A DNA stretch of 8,896 bases from Campylobacterota bacterium (lineage in GTDB: Bacteria; Campylobacterota; Campylobacteria; Campylobacterales; Sulfurovaceae). The position numbers and the translations under genes were made by a program. The stretch spans positions 1 through 8,896 of the forward strand of contig DSAK01000056.1 of the NCBI GenBank assembly GCA_011372825.1. Direction: 5' to 3'. This document shows positions 1 through 7,140 of this stretch, in pieces. The stretch's first letter is position 1. Each line of letters begins with the position of its first letter. Under the pieces are notes generated by a model, which saw nothing but the letters and a program-made list of their open reading frames with translations, ran no database searches and was not told the origin of the DNA.

Positions 1-123
1 CTTGTTTATCTGCTTTGGATTCTAGGTTTACATGTAAAGATTCTATGTCTTGTTTATCTGCTTTGGATTCTAGGTTTACATGTAAAGATTCTATGTCTTG
101 TTTATCTGCTTTGGATTCTAGGT
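1..123 (-). repeat. 48-bp in-frame perfect tandem repeat
   Basis: Bases 1-48 and 49-96 are identical, and 97-123 repeats the first 27 bases of the unit, giving 123 bp of perfect 48-bp periodicity that continues beyond the left edge. The unit length is divisible by three. On the minus strand it encodes the 16-residue unit DIESLHVNLESKADKQ inside the coiled coil of the DUF4214 protein. Identity extends to synonymous positions, which points to recent duplication or ongoing homogenisation rather than old protein repetition. Total copy number is unknown because the array is cut by the edge. Confidence 0.95.
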
Positions 124-1093
124 CAATTTTGTCTAGCTCACTTTGTATTTTACAAATCACATTTGCTAATTCTTTTGCGCTATTTGTAGTGGCAATCTTC
201 TCTAGTAGCTGCGATACTGTGTTTTTTAGCACCACCATGTTGCTATCGCTGATATTCATCGCATGACCAGCTTGTACGCTATAGTCTCGGACACAGTGGA
301 ATCGTCTGTTGATGTCTGCTTCTAGCTGTGTGATTTTACGGCTTAGCTTATTTATGTTCAATAGCAGATACAGAGCTCTTGTGATTTTTCCAATCACAGG
401 TATTCTAAATACACCAAAAACAATGTGCCTCTTTCTCAAGCCCAGTATTTTGACACCCTTTTCCCTGCCTTCTGGTGAAAAACGCAGTGCACATAGTAGC
501 TCAGTCTTGGTTAGCTTACCACTCCTGAGTATCTCTAGATGGCTAGCAAATCCATGCTCGTCTGGTTCCCTGAGGAGTATCCCTACATATGCATTATACA
601 CAAAGTCTCTATCGTGATAATCATTAAAGTCAGAAACCTCATATATCTCTTTTTGAACAAAGGCTCGTTCGTGGTAATCCACCTGTTCTGGTGCGACTAC
701 ATTAGAAGCTCCAAATGTTGCATTGATATTGTCTATCGAAAGTCTAGCCATATTTGACAGGCTATATTCATCTAGTCCTAGCACCTGTGTGCCTATACTC
801 TTAGCTTCGGCAGACGATGCTATGGCGGCTATAATGGCCACTCTATCTTGTCCACCAGATAGTAATTGCATATTGTGATCTATAGCTTGTGGCTCGGGTG
901 GTCTTTTGAGGATTTTTCTATAGGCTTGCACGATGAATTCTTTGTCATGTGTGCCCATAAAATCACCAATATGATATACCATAGCATCTTCGTTTTCGAT
1001 ATTTGGGTTTTGTGTCTTGCGTCTAGCAACCTCTGCTTTGATGCGTTGCATGATTTCTTCGACACTTAAGTTGGGTATATTTGCGGATATCAT
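1..1093 (-). CDS. Tandem DUF4214 protein with repeat-encoded coiled coil (3' end beyond window)
   Basis: An open frame of 364 codons runs without a stop from an ATG at 1093-1091 to the left edge, so the C-terminus is missing. The start overlaps the stop of the upstream glycosyltransferase (TAATG), implying translational coupling. Two DUF4214-like helical units are visible, at about residues 50-100 (around AYRKILKRPPEPQ) and 160-212 (AYVGILLREPDEHGF, LRSGKLTKTE, RFSPEGR). A conserved tail follows (KILGLRKR, then FRIPVIG, about 215-235), then a predicted coiled-coil region from about 250. From about residue 325 the protein becomes repetitive, with a 16-residue unit DIESLHVNLESKADKQ. DUF4214 has no established biochemical activity. 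From memory, proteins with this N-terminal half in polysaccharide loci often continue through a coiled coil into a SAM-dependent methyltransferase or glycosyltransferase. That part cannot be seen here, so no activity is assigned. A chain-terminator or length-control role is inference from context. Confidence 0.85.
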   Translation of the reverse strand, partial: MISANIPNLSVEEIMQRIKAEVARRKTQNPNIENEDAMVYHIGDFMGTHDKEFIVQAYRKILKRPPEPQAIDHNMQLLSGGQDRVAIIAAIASSAEAKSIGTQVLGLDEYSLSNMARLSIDNINATFGASNVVAPEQVDYHERAFVQKEIYEVSDFNDYHDRDFVYNAYVGILLREPDEHGFASHLEILRSGKLTKTELLCALRFSPEGREKGVKILGLRKRHIVFGVFRIPVIGKITRALYLLLNINKLSRKITQLEADINRRFHCVRDYSVQAGHAMNISDSNMVVLKNTVSQLLEKIATTNSAKELANVICKIQSELDKIDLESKADKQDIESLHVNLESKADKQDIESLHVNLESKADKQ

Positions 1094-2319
1094 TACTCTA
1101 TGTTTCCCTCGATGGCATCTATGAGTGTTTTTTTAAAGCTATCTAATGCATAGTTGTGCAGATAGTACTCTCTGGCATTTTCTGATAATTGTACTCGGTC
1201 GATATCTGTGTTATTTGCTATCTTCTCAAGTGCTTTTGCAAATTCTCTTGAGTTATCATAACAAAACCCAGCTTTAGAGCTATTTATATGTTCTCTTAAA
1301 ACTTCTGATGCATTGTTTACTATAGCTGGGGCTCCCATCATGAAAGCTTCTAGCAGTACAATACCTAGACTCTCAAAAGCCGATGGATGAACAAAGGCTA
1401 GTGCGTTTTTCATAAGCTGAAGCTTATGAACTTCATCCACGAAACCCTTGTGGATGATATCAGGATGATTTGCATGCTTTAGCTCGCCAGAGCCTATAGT
1501 ATAGAGCTTTAACGTACTTTTATGCTTATCTTTAAACTCTTTAAAATATTTGTAAAGTTCAACTAGACCTTTGTTTTCTTCTAGTCTACCTGCATATATG
1601 ATGTAGTCTTCATTAGTATTTTTGTCATTGATGGGTATGGTGTCGTATTTATCCTCTAGCCCAAAGCCTATTTGGTGTGATTTTATACGTTCTTTATATA
1701 TGTAGTTTGTTGCAAATTTTTCTTCTGTTTTTGTCAAAAACAGATGCGTATAATTGCGATATTTTTGAAATATTGGTAGGTATGCAGGTATTTCATCGTG
1801 AAATGTCGGAATCAAAAGCGCCTTTTCTCGCTGCGCCACCTGCTGGATACCATAATACGTAGTCGGGTATAAATATGTCATAAAAATAAGCTTTTTATAC
1901 TTGTATTCGTTCTCTTTAATATATTTTAGCAAAGATAAAGAAAACGGCCCTTCTTTTTGTATCCACTCTTCGCAAAATCCTAGCGGGGTTTGCATAATGT
2001 TTTCTCGCACAGATGACTTGTCTGCAAGTTTTGAATACCAGCTACAATTACCATTGATTTCCAGTACTCTATTTAGCTCATGCCAGTAATCATCGCGTTC
2101 GATGTCATTTTTGAATCTTATGATATCTATATTTTTGCCTATGCTTTCAGTGCCCTGTTTATAGCTATTTGACCATGTTAGATAATCTTTTGCGCATGTT
2201 GTTAGGATATCAATTTTGTATTTTTCTGATAGTGCTTGAGCCATTTGGTATGCGTAACCTTCTGAACCGCCCACTATGTCCACACCGGCTCTTTGTACTA
2301 CTATAGCTAGCCTGTTCAC
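1093..2319 (-). CDS. Family-4 glycosyltransferase (GT-B fold)
   Basis: A 408-residue protein, normal length for GT4, which transfers a sugar from a nucleotide-sugar donor to the growing glycan at the cytoplasmic face of the inner membrane. The N-terminal acceptor-side domain opens with a beta strand and a glycine-rich loop (IVGGSEGYAYQMA, about 15-27). The donor-binding domain starts around YAGRLEENKG (242-251) and carries the family EX7E pair E316/E324 in FESLGIVLLEAF, followed by GAPAIV. The start codon is GTG at 2319-2317 and overlaps the TGA of the preceding gene as GTGA. The N-terminal sequence (MNRLAIVVQRAG) fits a GT-B fold start, so this start is well placed. The stop overlaps the start of the DUF4214/coiled-coil gene. 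Donor sugar and linkage cannot be read from the sequence; a GDP-sugar is plausible given manC. Confidence 0.9.
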   Translation of the reverse strand: MNRLAIVVQRAGVDIVGGSEGYAYQMAQALSEKYKIDILTTCAKDYLTWSNSYKQGTESIGKNIDIIRFKNDIERDDYWHELNRVLEINGNCSWYSKLADKSSVRENIMQTPLGFCEEWIQKEGPFSLSLLKYIKENEYKYKKLIFMTYLYPTTYYGIQQVAQREKALLIPTFHDEIPAYLPIFQKYRNYTHLFLTKTEEKFATNYIYKERIKSHQIGFGLEDKYDTIPINDKNTNEDYIIYAGRLEENKGLVELYKYFKEFKDKHKSTLKLYTIGSGELKHANHPDIIHKGFVDEVHKLQLMKNALAFVHPSAFESLGIVLLEAFMMGAPAIVNNASEVLREHINSSKAGFCYDNSREFAKALEKIANNTDIDRVQLSENAREYYLHNYALDSFKKTLIDAIEGNIE

Positions 2320-3410
2320 GCAAGCTCCAGCAGGTTTATAAACTCATTTTCTAGGTTATCTAACGCAAAGCGCTTTAGGTTATTTCGGCCATTAGTAGCT
2401 AGATATTCTCTGTATCTCACATTTTTAGATATCACATTTAGGCTTGTGGCTATTTTTCTATGATTAATCTCATTGAATATTACTTGATTCTCGCCTAATG
2501 TTGACGCCACCGCACTACGGTCTAAGGCCACTATAGGCAAGTCATGGGCCTGCGCTTCCAATATAGGCACACAAAAACCCTCATGCTCAGAGGTAAGCAA
2601 AAAAACATGTGAACATCCGTAGTATGTATGGAGTTGCCTAAAACTAACATTATCTTCGACCGATACGATATCGTGCAAATCATATTGCTCCACCAAAGCC
2701 ATGACCTCATCATAATATTGCTTTAGATTTTGGTCTATTTTACCAATCATACTGAATCGTATGTTTGAGCCATATAGGGTTTTGTACTCATATGCTACTT
2801 CAACGATATGTTTATGCCCTTTGTTTGGAGCAAAACGACCTACAAAAAGTATGTTAATTTTCCCATCGATTAACTCATCTAATAAAGATATGTCGAATGG
2901 CTCATTATCAAAATCGCTTATTTTATGAAATGGCGCTATAGTAAAGCATCGCTCTGGATCTGCACCATAGCCAATAAGGTCATCATTATTAAACGATGAA
3001 TCAGAAATAAATTTGTGAATATTGGCTGATTTTATGATTCTTTTGGTTTGGACTAAACCTTTGCGTGTTGCATCCACAAAAAGTTTGTTATATTTAGCAA
3101 AGAACTCTGGTGGAGTTATGTTGTGATACCTAAAATATATTTTGGCTTTCGATTCTATCAATATATCTTCGACTAACTCCCAATAAATACTATGATGAAA
3201 TATGATTGTATTTTTAGAGTTTTTGCTGTATTTTTTTAGTTTTTCGAGGGTTATAAGCTCAATATTAGCATCGATTAGCAAATCTTCGTTGTAGTATTCT
3301 GCGTATATACAGATATCATATTTTGCAGACAAAAGCTCGTATTCATGCATTACGTCATTGCCAACTCCATCATTTTTGTACAAAGATGGTGTTAAGATTA
3401 TGATTTTCAT
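2316..3410 (-). CDS. Family-4 glycosyltransferase (GT-B fold)
   Basis: A 364-residue GT4 enzyme. The N-terminal domain has the glycine/asparagine loop KNDGVGNDV (12-20) and the motif RYHNITPPEFF (94-104), a pattern I associate with GT4 enzymes of O-antigen loci. The C-terminal donor domain begins near FVGRFAPNKGH (189-199) and contains the EX7E pair E277/E285 in HEGFCVPILEAQAH, followed by LPIVALD. The ATG at 3410-3408 overlaps the TGA of the small DUF4214 gene (ATGA), and its own TGA overlaps the GTG of the next glycosyltransferase (GTGA). It is therefore tightly coupled in the operon. The exact sugar and linkage are undetermined. It is clearly different from the neighbouring GT4 and not a recent duplicate of it. 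Confidence 0.9.
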   Translation of the reverse strand: MKIIILTPSLYKNDGVGNDVMHEYELLSAKYDICIYAEYYNEDLLIDANIELITLEKLKKYSKNSKNTIIFHHSIYWELVEDILIESKAKIYFRYHNITPPEFFAKYNKLFVDATRKGLVQTKRIIKSANIHKFISDSSFNNDDLIGYGADPERCFTIAPFHKISDFDNEPFDISLLDELIDGKINILFVGRFAPNKGHKHIVEVAYEYKTLYGSNIRFSMIGKIDQNLKQYYDEVMALVEQYDLHDIVSVEDNVSFRQLHTYYGCSHVFLLTSEHEGFCVPILEAQAHDLPIVALDRSAVASTLGENQVIFNEINHRKIATSLNVISKNVRYREYLATNGRNNLKRFALDNLENEFINLLELA

Positions 3411-3991
3411 CTTGATGCATCCATGAGAATCTCAAACTCATCAATATCTAGCTTTTTATTTATATGTTTTTGAGATTCATGGGCGAATTTTTTCATAGCT
3501 TGAAGCTCGCTTCCTACATAATTTTCTAATCTATTAAGTCGTCTTAACTGTCGTGAAAGAGTTGCTAAATAATAAAAATGCTTCAATAATGAACCCAAAA
3601 AAGGAATGCGAAACAATGTAAACATGGCATATCTTTTTTTAAGCCCTAATATTTTAACAGCTTTTTGCCGCCCCTCTTTTGAGTACCTTATGGCTAGAAG
3701 TATCTCGGTCTTTGTCCTAGCCCCACTACGTAGCTGGGTCACATGTTCTTCCAAGCCAGCCTCTTCAGGCTCTCTGCGTAATAGCCCCAAATACAAATTT
3801 CTTATAAACTCAGTATCAAAATATCTATTAAAATCCTCTATTATATAAACATCTTTCTGACGAAATTTATCTTCACTATCCATTACAAGATGCAATTTTT
3901 TTCTACGAATATATTTTTTAGGATTTTGTTTAATATCCAGACAAGCAACGTTATATTTTTCATCTATTTCATCTAAAATTTGTTTAATCAT
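3407..3991 (-). CDS. Small stand-alone DUF4214 protein
   Basis: A 194-residue protein with one DUF4214 unit at about residues 58-110 (LYLGLLRREPEEAG, LRSGARTKTE, RYSKEGR). The conserved tail (KILGLKKR, then FRIPFLG, 113-133) and a short charged, possibly coiled-coil C-terminus (about 143-180) follow. It has no signal peptide or obvious catalytic domain. Residues 54-133 align without gaps to residues 156-235 of the DUF4214/coiled-coil protein at the left edge, with 45 of 80 identical by hand count, so the two are paralogues. The N-terminal 50 residues are lysine-rich and resemble nothing I recognise. It overlaps wzt upstream (ATGA) and the GT4 downstream (ATGA). Function is unknown. A scaffold or partner of the polysaccharide enzymes is inference from position. 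It could also be the truncated remnant of a longer DUF4214-enzyme fusion, although the frame is intact and coupled on both sides. Confidence 0.82.
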   Translation of the reverse strand: MIKQILDEIDEKYNVACLDIKQNPKKYIRRKKLHLVMDSEDKFRQKDVYIIEDFNRYFDTEFIRNLYLGLLRREPEEAGLEEHVTQLRSGARTKTEILLAIRYSKEGRQKAVKILGLKKRYAMFTLFRIPFLGSLLKHFYYLATLSRQLRRLNRLENYVGSELQAMKKFAHESQKHINKKLDIDEFEILMDASR

Positions 3992-5217
3992 GCTTGATTG
4001 ACCGACTGTGTTTTTTGTGCAAAATTGATTATTGGCTCTAATCTACATATTCCAGCGAATACTTTCCCTATATTTCCAGCTACTTCAAAATCACATGCGC
4101 CATCAAACCAATGTGAGCAATGACTCAAATGCGTGTCTTCATTATGAACTGCGGCCGTGATACTGTATTTGCCAGGGCCTATGTTTAGTGGCATTTTGAA
4201 TTCACATATATAGCTAGTTTCTTTATCAAAGTTTATATCCATGTCATGATGATATGTATTTGTTCCGAAGATATCTTGTCCGTATTTATCACGAATCATG
4301 ATGCCTATAGTCATATTAGCGAGTTTTTCTCGTGATTCTATGTGCATGCGGACTATAGCCAATTCGCCCGAGCTTATAACGTCTGATTTAGAATACTCAC
4401 CTATGATTTTCACATCCATGATTTCCACATCAAAAGTCCCGAATGAGCTTTTTTCAGGGCTCCTTATATTCATTTTTTGTGCATGGTCATTTAGCTTGGC
4501 TATGAGAAAATTATAGCTATTGATAACTTTTTCTGGTTCTGCTATCTTTGCAACCTCTCCGTGATTCAACAACACTACCCTATCGCAAAGCAATTTTAAA
4601 GAGTTAAGATCATGAGATACATAGATGATACTCATGTTTTTAGCCTTGCGTTCTCTTAAGGCCCTGGAGCACTTAGCACTAAAATGTGCATCACCCACAC
4701 TCAGAGCTTCATCAACTATCAGTATCTGCGGTTCTGAAAAAATAGCTATAGAAAACGCCAGCCTCATATTCATGCCAGATGAATAAGTTTTTATGGGTTC
4801 GTATATATAATCCCCAAGCTCGCTGAATTCGATAATATCATTGGCTTTTTGCTTGCATTCGGCATGGCTCATACCTATAAGCGTACCATTCATAAAAATA
4901 TTTTCATATCCTGTAAGCTCAGGATTAAAACCGGTACCTAGCTCAAGCAAGGCCGTCACCCTGCCGTATCTTTTAATCTCACCGCTTGTAGGCTGGACAA
5001 CGCCAGCGATTTGCTTCAGTATCGTAGACTTGCCCGCACCATTTACCCCTATGATACCCAATGTTTCACCCTCGTAGAGATCAAAGCTGATGTCTTTATT
5101 GGCGATGAATTCTTTGTGATATTTTTTTTTAGCAAATAGCTCTTTGAGTCTATCTATGTTGTTGTCATAGATTTTATAAATTTTGGTTATGTTTTTGACT
5201 TCTAGAATTTTATTCAT
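3988..5217 (-). CDS. wzt: Polysaccharide ABC exporter ATPase with C-terminal glycan-recognition domain
   Basis: A 409-residue ATPase that powers export of a lipid-linked polysaccharide across the inner membrane together with Wzm. The nucleotide-binding domain has Walker A GVNGAGKST (57-65), the Wzt-type signature YSSGMNMRLAF (145-155), Walker B ILIVDEAL (165-172) with E170, and the switch histidine H202. A linker leads to a C-terminal beta-rich domain (about 255-395) matching Wzt_C, with the conserved GPGKYSITAAVHN block (347-359) followed by a HWFDGACDFEV stretch. In E. coli O8/O9a this domain binds the modified chain end and makes export specific. I start at ATG 5217-5215, not at an in-frame ATG 33 bp upstream: residue 12 of the longer form matches the usual Wzt start, and GGAG lies 5 bases ahead. 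The gene overlaps the truncated regulator gene by 8 bp and the DUF4214 gene by ATGA. Confidence 0.95.
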   Translation of the reverse strand: MNKILEVKNITKIYKIYDNNIDRLKELFAKKKYHKEFIANKDISFDLYEGETLGIIGVNGAGKSTILKQIAGVVQPTSGEIKRYGRVTALLELGTGFNPELTGYENIFMNGTLIGMSHAECKQKANDIIEFSELGDYIYEPIKTYSSGMNMRLAFSIAIFSEPQILIVDEALSVGDAHFSAKCSRALRERKAKNMSIIYVSHDLNSLKLLCDRVVLLNHGEVAKIAEPEKVINSYNFLIAKLNDHAQKMNIRSPEKSSFGTFDVEIMDVKIIGEYSKSDVISSGELAIVRMHIESREKLANMTIGIMIRDKYGQDIFGTNTYHHDMDINFDKETSYICEFKMPLNIGPGKYSITAAVHNEDTHLSHCSHWFDGACDFEVAGNIGKVFAGICRLEPIINFAQKTQSVNQA

Positions 5218-6238
5218 CCACACTCCAATAGCCACCAGTTTTAGGCACACCTCTAAATTCTATTTTATTTTCTTCTTTGAGTTGCTTAAGCCATCGTTCA
5301 ATATTTTTTACAGAAGTGTTTAGCTTTTGAGCAAAGTATGTAGATCTATTATTGGGTTGTGTTTGAACAAGTTTAAATAACTGTTTTACTCCCTCATTTT
5401 CTTTCTTTTTAATTTTTTCTTTGTAAAGTGTGACTCTAAAACCATGAACAAATTCTTCGAAAGTAGGCCCTATAACTCCATGAAATTTGCATTCATTTTT
5501 TATTCTTTGGATTCCTGAACCATACTTTTCTATGATACCAGCTTCCTTAAAAGCATTGGCAATAGCTCTGTTTCTTATTCGAGAAGAGTAGTTCCCCCTT
5601 TGAAGTTTTTCTACTGTAATATCATCATAAAGTTTTCCTGGATTAAAAAATTCTATGCGGTCATCAAATATTTTTATAATAGAATTTCCACTATCACGAT
5701 AATCTCTATGTACAATCATATTTATAACTACTTCCCTTATAGCTTCAAGAGGATAGTCATATTTCACTGTTCTTTGAGCTTCGCCAGTGATGATAAATTC
5801 TGTCATAAGATGTTTTCTGATTCCATCCAATACCAACTCTACTTGATCAAATATATTTGTATTAATATCAATAATATCAATAATAGTGACAGAATCTTTA
5901 AATCTACCTATTTGAAGGGATGTGATTGGTGAATTGTTTGAAGTAAAAAGTAAATATGCCTCAAATGTAAGCTTGTCTTCTTTTATAAGTTCATATTTTC
6001 TTAAAATTGTCATGGGGTCATCACTGAAACTTTTAGATAAGTTTTTTTCTACTTTTTTAATGAACTTTTCTATATTTTCTTGTGATATATCACTAAAATC
6101 ATGCCTATCATCAATATGAAAATCCCAACTGCTATTGATGGTTTTTAAATGTTCGTTTGCTATCTCGTCCAACGACATAAGATGATTTGAGTTTTTGATT
6201 CGTTTAAAATAACGATTTTTAAAAGCTACAGGCTTCAC
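5210..6238 (-). CDS. 5'-truncated RecG-like/AlbA_2-family ATP-binding regulator
   Basis: A 342-residue product related to the bacterial 'putative transcriptional regulator / ATP-dependent DNA helicase RecG-related' family. The visible parts are a histidine-kinase-like ATPase segment (EAIREVVINMIVHRDY, 165-180; DDRIEFFNPGKL, 192-203; EKYGSGIQRI, 237-246) and a C-terminal winged-helix-like region (about 296-338). Family members are usually about 450-480 residues and start with an AlbA_2 (Schlafen-type) domain. This one begins at what is normally the end of that domain (PVAFKNRYFKRIKNSNH), so roughly 100 residues are missing. The only plausible start is a GTG at 6238 overlapping the wzm TAG (TAGTG); upstream in frame there are 12 codons, then a TAA. 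Sampled 60-base lines are about 23-35% GC against about 37-50% in wzm and wzt, and CTAG is absent inside the gene but common around it. This looks like a foreign remnant between wzm and wzt. It may still be translated, but family function is doubtful. Confidence 0.8.
   Translation of the reverse strand: MKPVAFKNRYFKRIKNSNHLMSLDEIANEHLKTINSSWDFHIDDRHDFSDISQENIEKFIKKVEKNLSKSFSDDPMTILRKYELIKEDKLTFEAYLLFTSNNSPITSLQIGRFKDSVTIIDIIDINTNIFDQVELVLDGIRKHLMTEFIITGEAQRTVKYDYPLEAIREVVINMIVHRDYRDSGNSIIKIFDDRIEFFNPGKLYDDITVEKLQRGNYSSRIRNRAIANAFKEAGIIEKYGSGIQRIKNECKFHGVIGPTFEEFVHGFRVTLYKEKIKKKENEGVKQLFKLVQTQPNNRSTYFAQKLNTSVKNIERWLKQLKEENKIEFRGVPKTGGYWSVDE
5223..5226 (-). promoter_or_regulatory. Ribosome binding site that fixes the wzt start
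   Basis: On the minus strand GGAG is followed by TGTGG and then the ATG at 5217. It lies inside the last codons of the upstream gene, whose TAA falls just after the wzt ATG. This supports re-initiation or coupled translation and argues against the 11-codon longer start. Confidence 0.65.
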
Positions 6239-7011
6239 TAGATGATATCCTTTATGACACTTATCATCTTTTTATATAAATAGCCTGCTACAATAAGGGA
6301 GGTTGATGTCATAATAAACATCAGCATAACCTTCTCTATATTTGGGGGCTTTGAGTAAAGAAAAATATCTTGATATATGCTAACAAAAAGATAAAATGGA
6401 TTGTATTTTAACAAAAAAGGATATCGTTCCTCTATCATGCTAGCCATATAGATTATAGGTGTCATCCAAAACCATAATTGCATCACAATAGGTACAACCT
6501 CCCTAAGGTCTCTGAAAAAAGGTGTAAAAAGAGATACTATAACCCCTAGCCCAAATGCAAAAAGTATCTGCAGGAACATCACAGGTATCATCCATAAAAA
6601 TACCCATGTTATGACATGATCCACAATGATAAGAAACCCTAAAGCCAACGTCATAGAAATAAAAAATAAAAATCCCTCTGTCAGCACAATGCTAAGCTGA
6701 AAGGTATACATTGGAACATTGATTTTTTTAATCAAGCCAGACTTTTCAAAAAAGGATCCATTAAGACGCATGATAATAGTACTAAATGTGGTCCATGCCA
6801 ACAATCCTGGCACCAAATAGATACTATATGCGTAACTATTATCAACTATTTCTAGCTTCATCTTCATAAAATCGGAAAAAATAACCGTATATATAAAAAT
6901 CATAACCAAAGGCGAGAGTATATACCAGAACTGCCCTAACCCAGTTCCAACATAACGCTCATTAAAATCACGTTTCGCAAAACTAAATGCCAACAAAATA
7001 TTGTGAATCAT
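6238..7011 (-). CDS. wzm: Polysaccharide ABC exporter permease (ABC-2 type)
   Basis: A 257-residue inner-membrane protein, full length for Wzm, forming the export channel for the lipid-linked polysaccharide with the Wzt ATPase. The N-terminus carries the family pattern KRDFNERYVGTGLGQFWYIL (13-32), followed by PLVMIFIYTVIF. About six hydrophobic segments are visible, roughly at 29-48, 62-82, 107-130, 137-163, 172-192 and 228-246. The family-typical YNPFYLFVSIYQD stretch is at 203-215. The ATG at 7011-7009 is preceded by a weak AAAGAG Shine-Dalgarno-like run. The gene is the first of the tightly overlapping series and follows a 144-bp gap, so transcription may restart here. Wzm and wzt are normally adjacent; here they are separated by the truncated regulator gene. 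Confidence 0.95.
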   Translation of the reverse strand: MIHNILLAFSFAKRDFNERYVGTGLGQFWYILSPLVMIFIYTVIFSDFMKMKLEIVDNSYAYSIYLVPGLLAWTTFSTIIMRLNGSFFEKSGLIKKINVPMYTFQLSIVLTEGFLFFISMTLALGFLIIVDHVITWVFLWMIPVMFLQILFAFGLGVIVSLFTPFFRDLREVVPIVMQLWFWMTPIIYMASMIEERYPFLLKYNPFYLFVSIYQDIFLYSKPPNIEKVMLMFIMTSTSLIVAGYLYKKMISVIKDII

Positions 7012-7063
7012 TAATACTCTTTAAATTTTACATACTATAGTTGCGAATTCTATCGAATCAAAG

Positions 7064-7069
7064 ATTATA
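7064..7069 (-). promoter_or_regulatory. Possible -10 box upstream of wzm
   Basis: The minus strand reads TATAAT at 7069-7064, about 50 bases ahead of the wzm ATG. There is no clear -35 hexamer at the usual distance; such boxes are often missing in Campylobacterota vegetative promoters. The surrounding DNA is AT-rich, so a chance match is quite possible. Confidence 0.35.
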
Positions 7070-7114
7070 TCTTGATAATAGTTGGATTGGGTGTTTGTTT
7101 TTGCATTTCAGGTG

Positions 7115-7140
7115 GGTTCTTCGCTTTGCTCGAAATGACA
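7115..7140 (-). repeat. Dispersed-type 26-bp repeat, copy A
   Basis: The minus strand reads TGTCATTTCGAGCAAAGCGA and continues through AGAACC. It matches copy B (8313-8338) at 22 of 26 positions in the same orientation. Both copies sit in gaps just upstream of a gene. The TGTCATTctGAGCgAAGCgAAGAA pattern is a recurrent intergenic repeat I have seen in several unrelated bacterial genomes (from memory). Confidence 0.7.

Noticed and set aside
1..123. CRISPR-like or satellite reading of the direct repeats
   Set aside because: The units abut with no spacers, the length is a multiple of three, and the frame through them is open on the minus strand and continuous with the rest of the gene.
15..617. 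Plus-strand open frames of 83 and 102 codons at the left edge
   Set aside because: They lie antisense to the DUF4214/coiled-coil gene, have low-complexity Ser/Leu/Phe-rich products typical of antisense frames, and the first one's repetition is simply the complement of the 48-bp coding repeat.
3988..5250. Longer wzt form starting 33 bp upstream (MCLKLVAIGVW...)
   Set aside because: It extends deeper into the upstream gene, has no family resemblance in the extra 11 residues, and the shorter start has a GGAG five bases ahead and matches the normal Wzt N-terminus.
5600..6119. Plus-strand open frames of 110 and 65 codons opposite the RecG-like gene
   Set aside because: They are antisense frames in AT-rich DNA with no recognisable motifs, while the minus-strand frame carries clear family motifs throughout.
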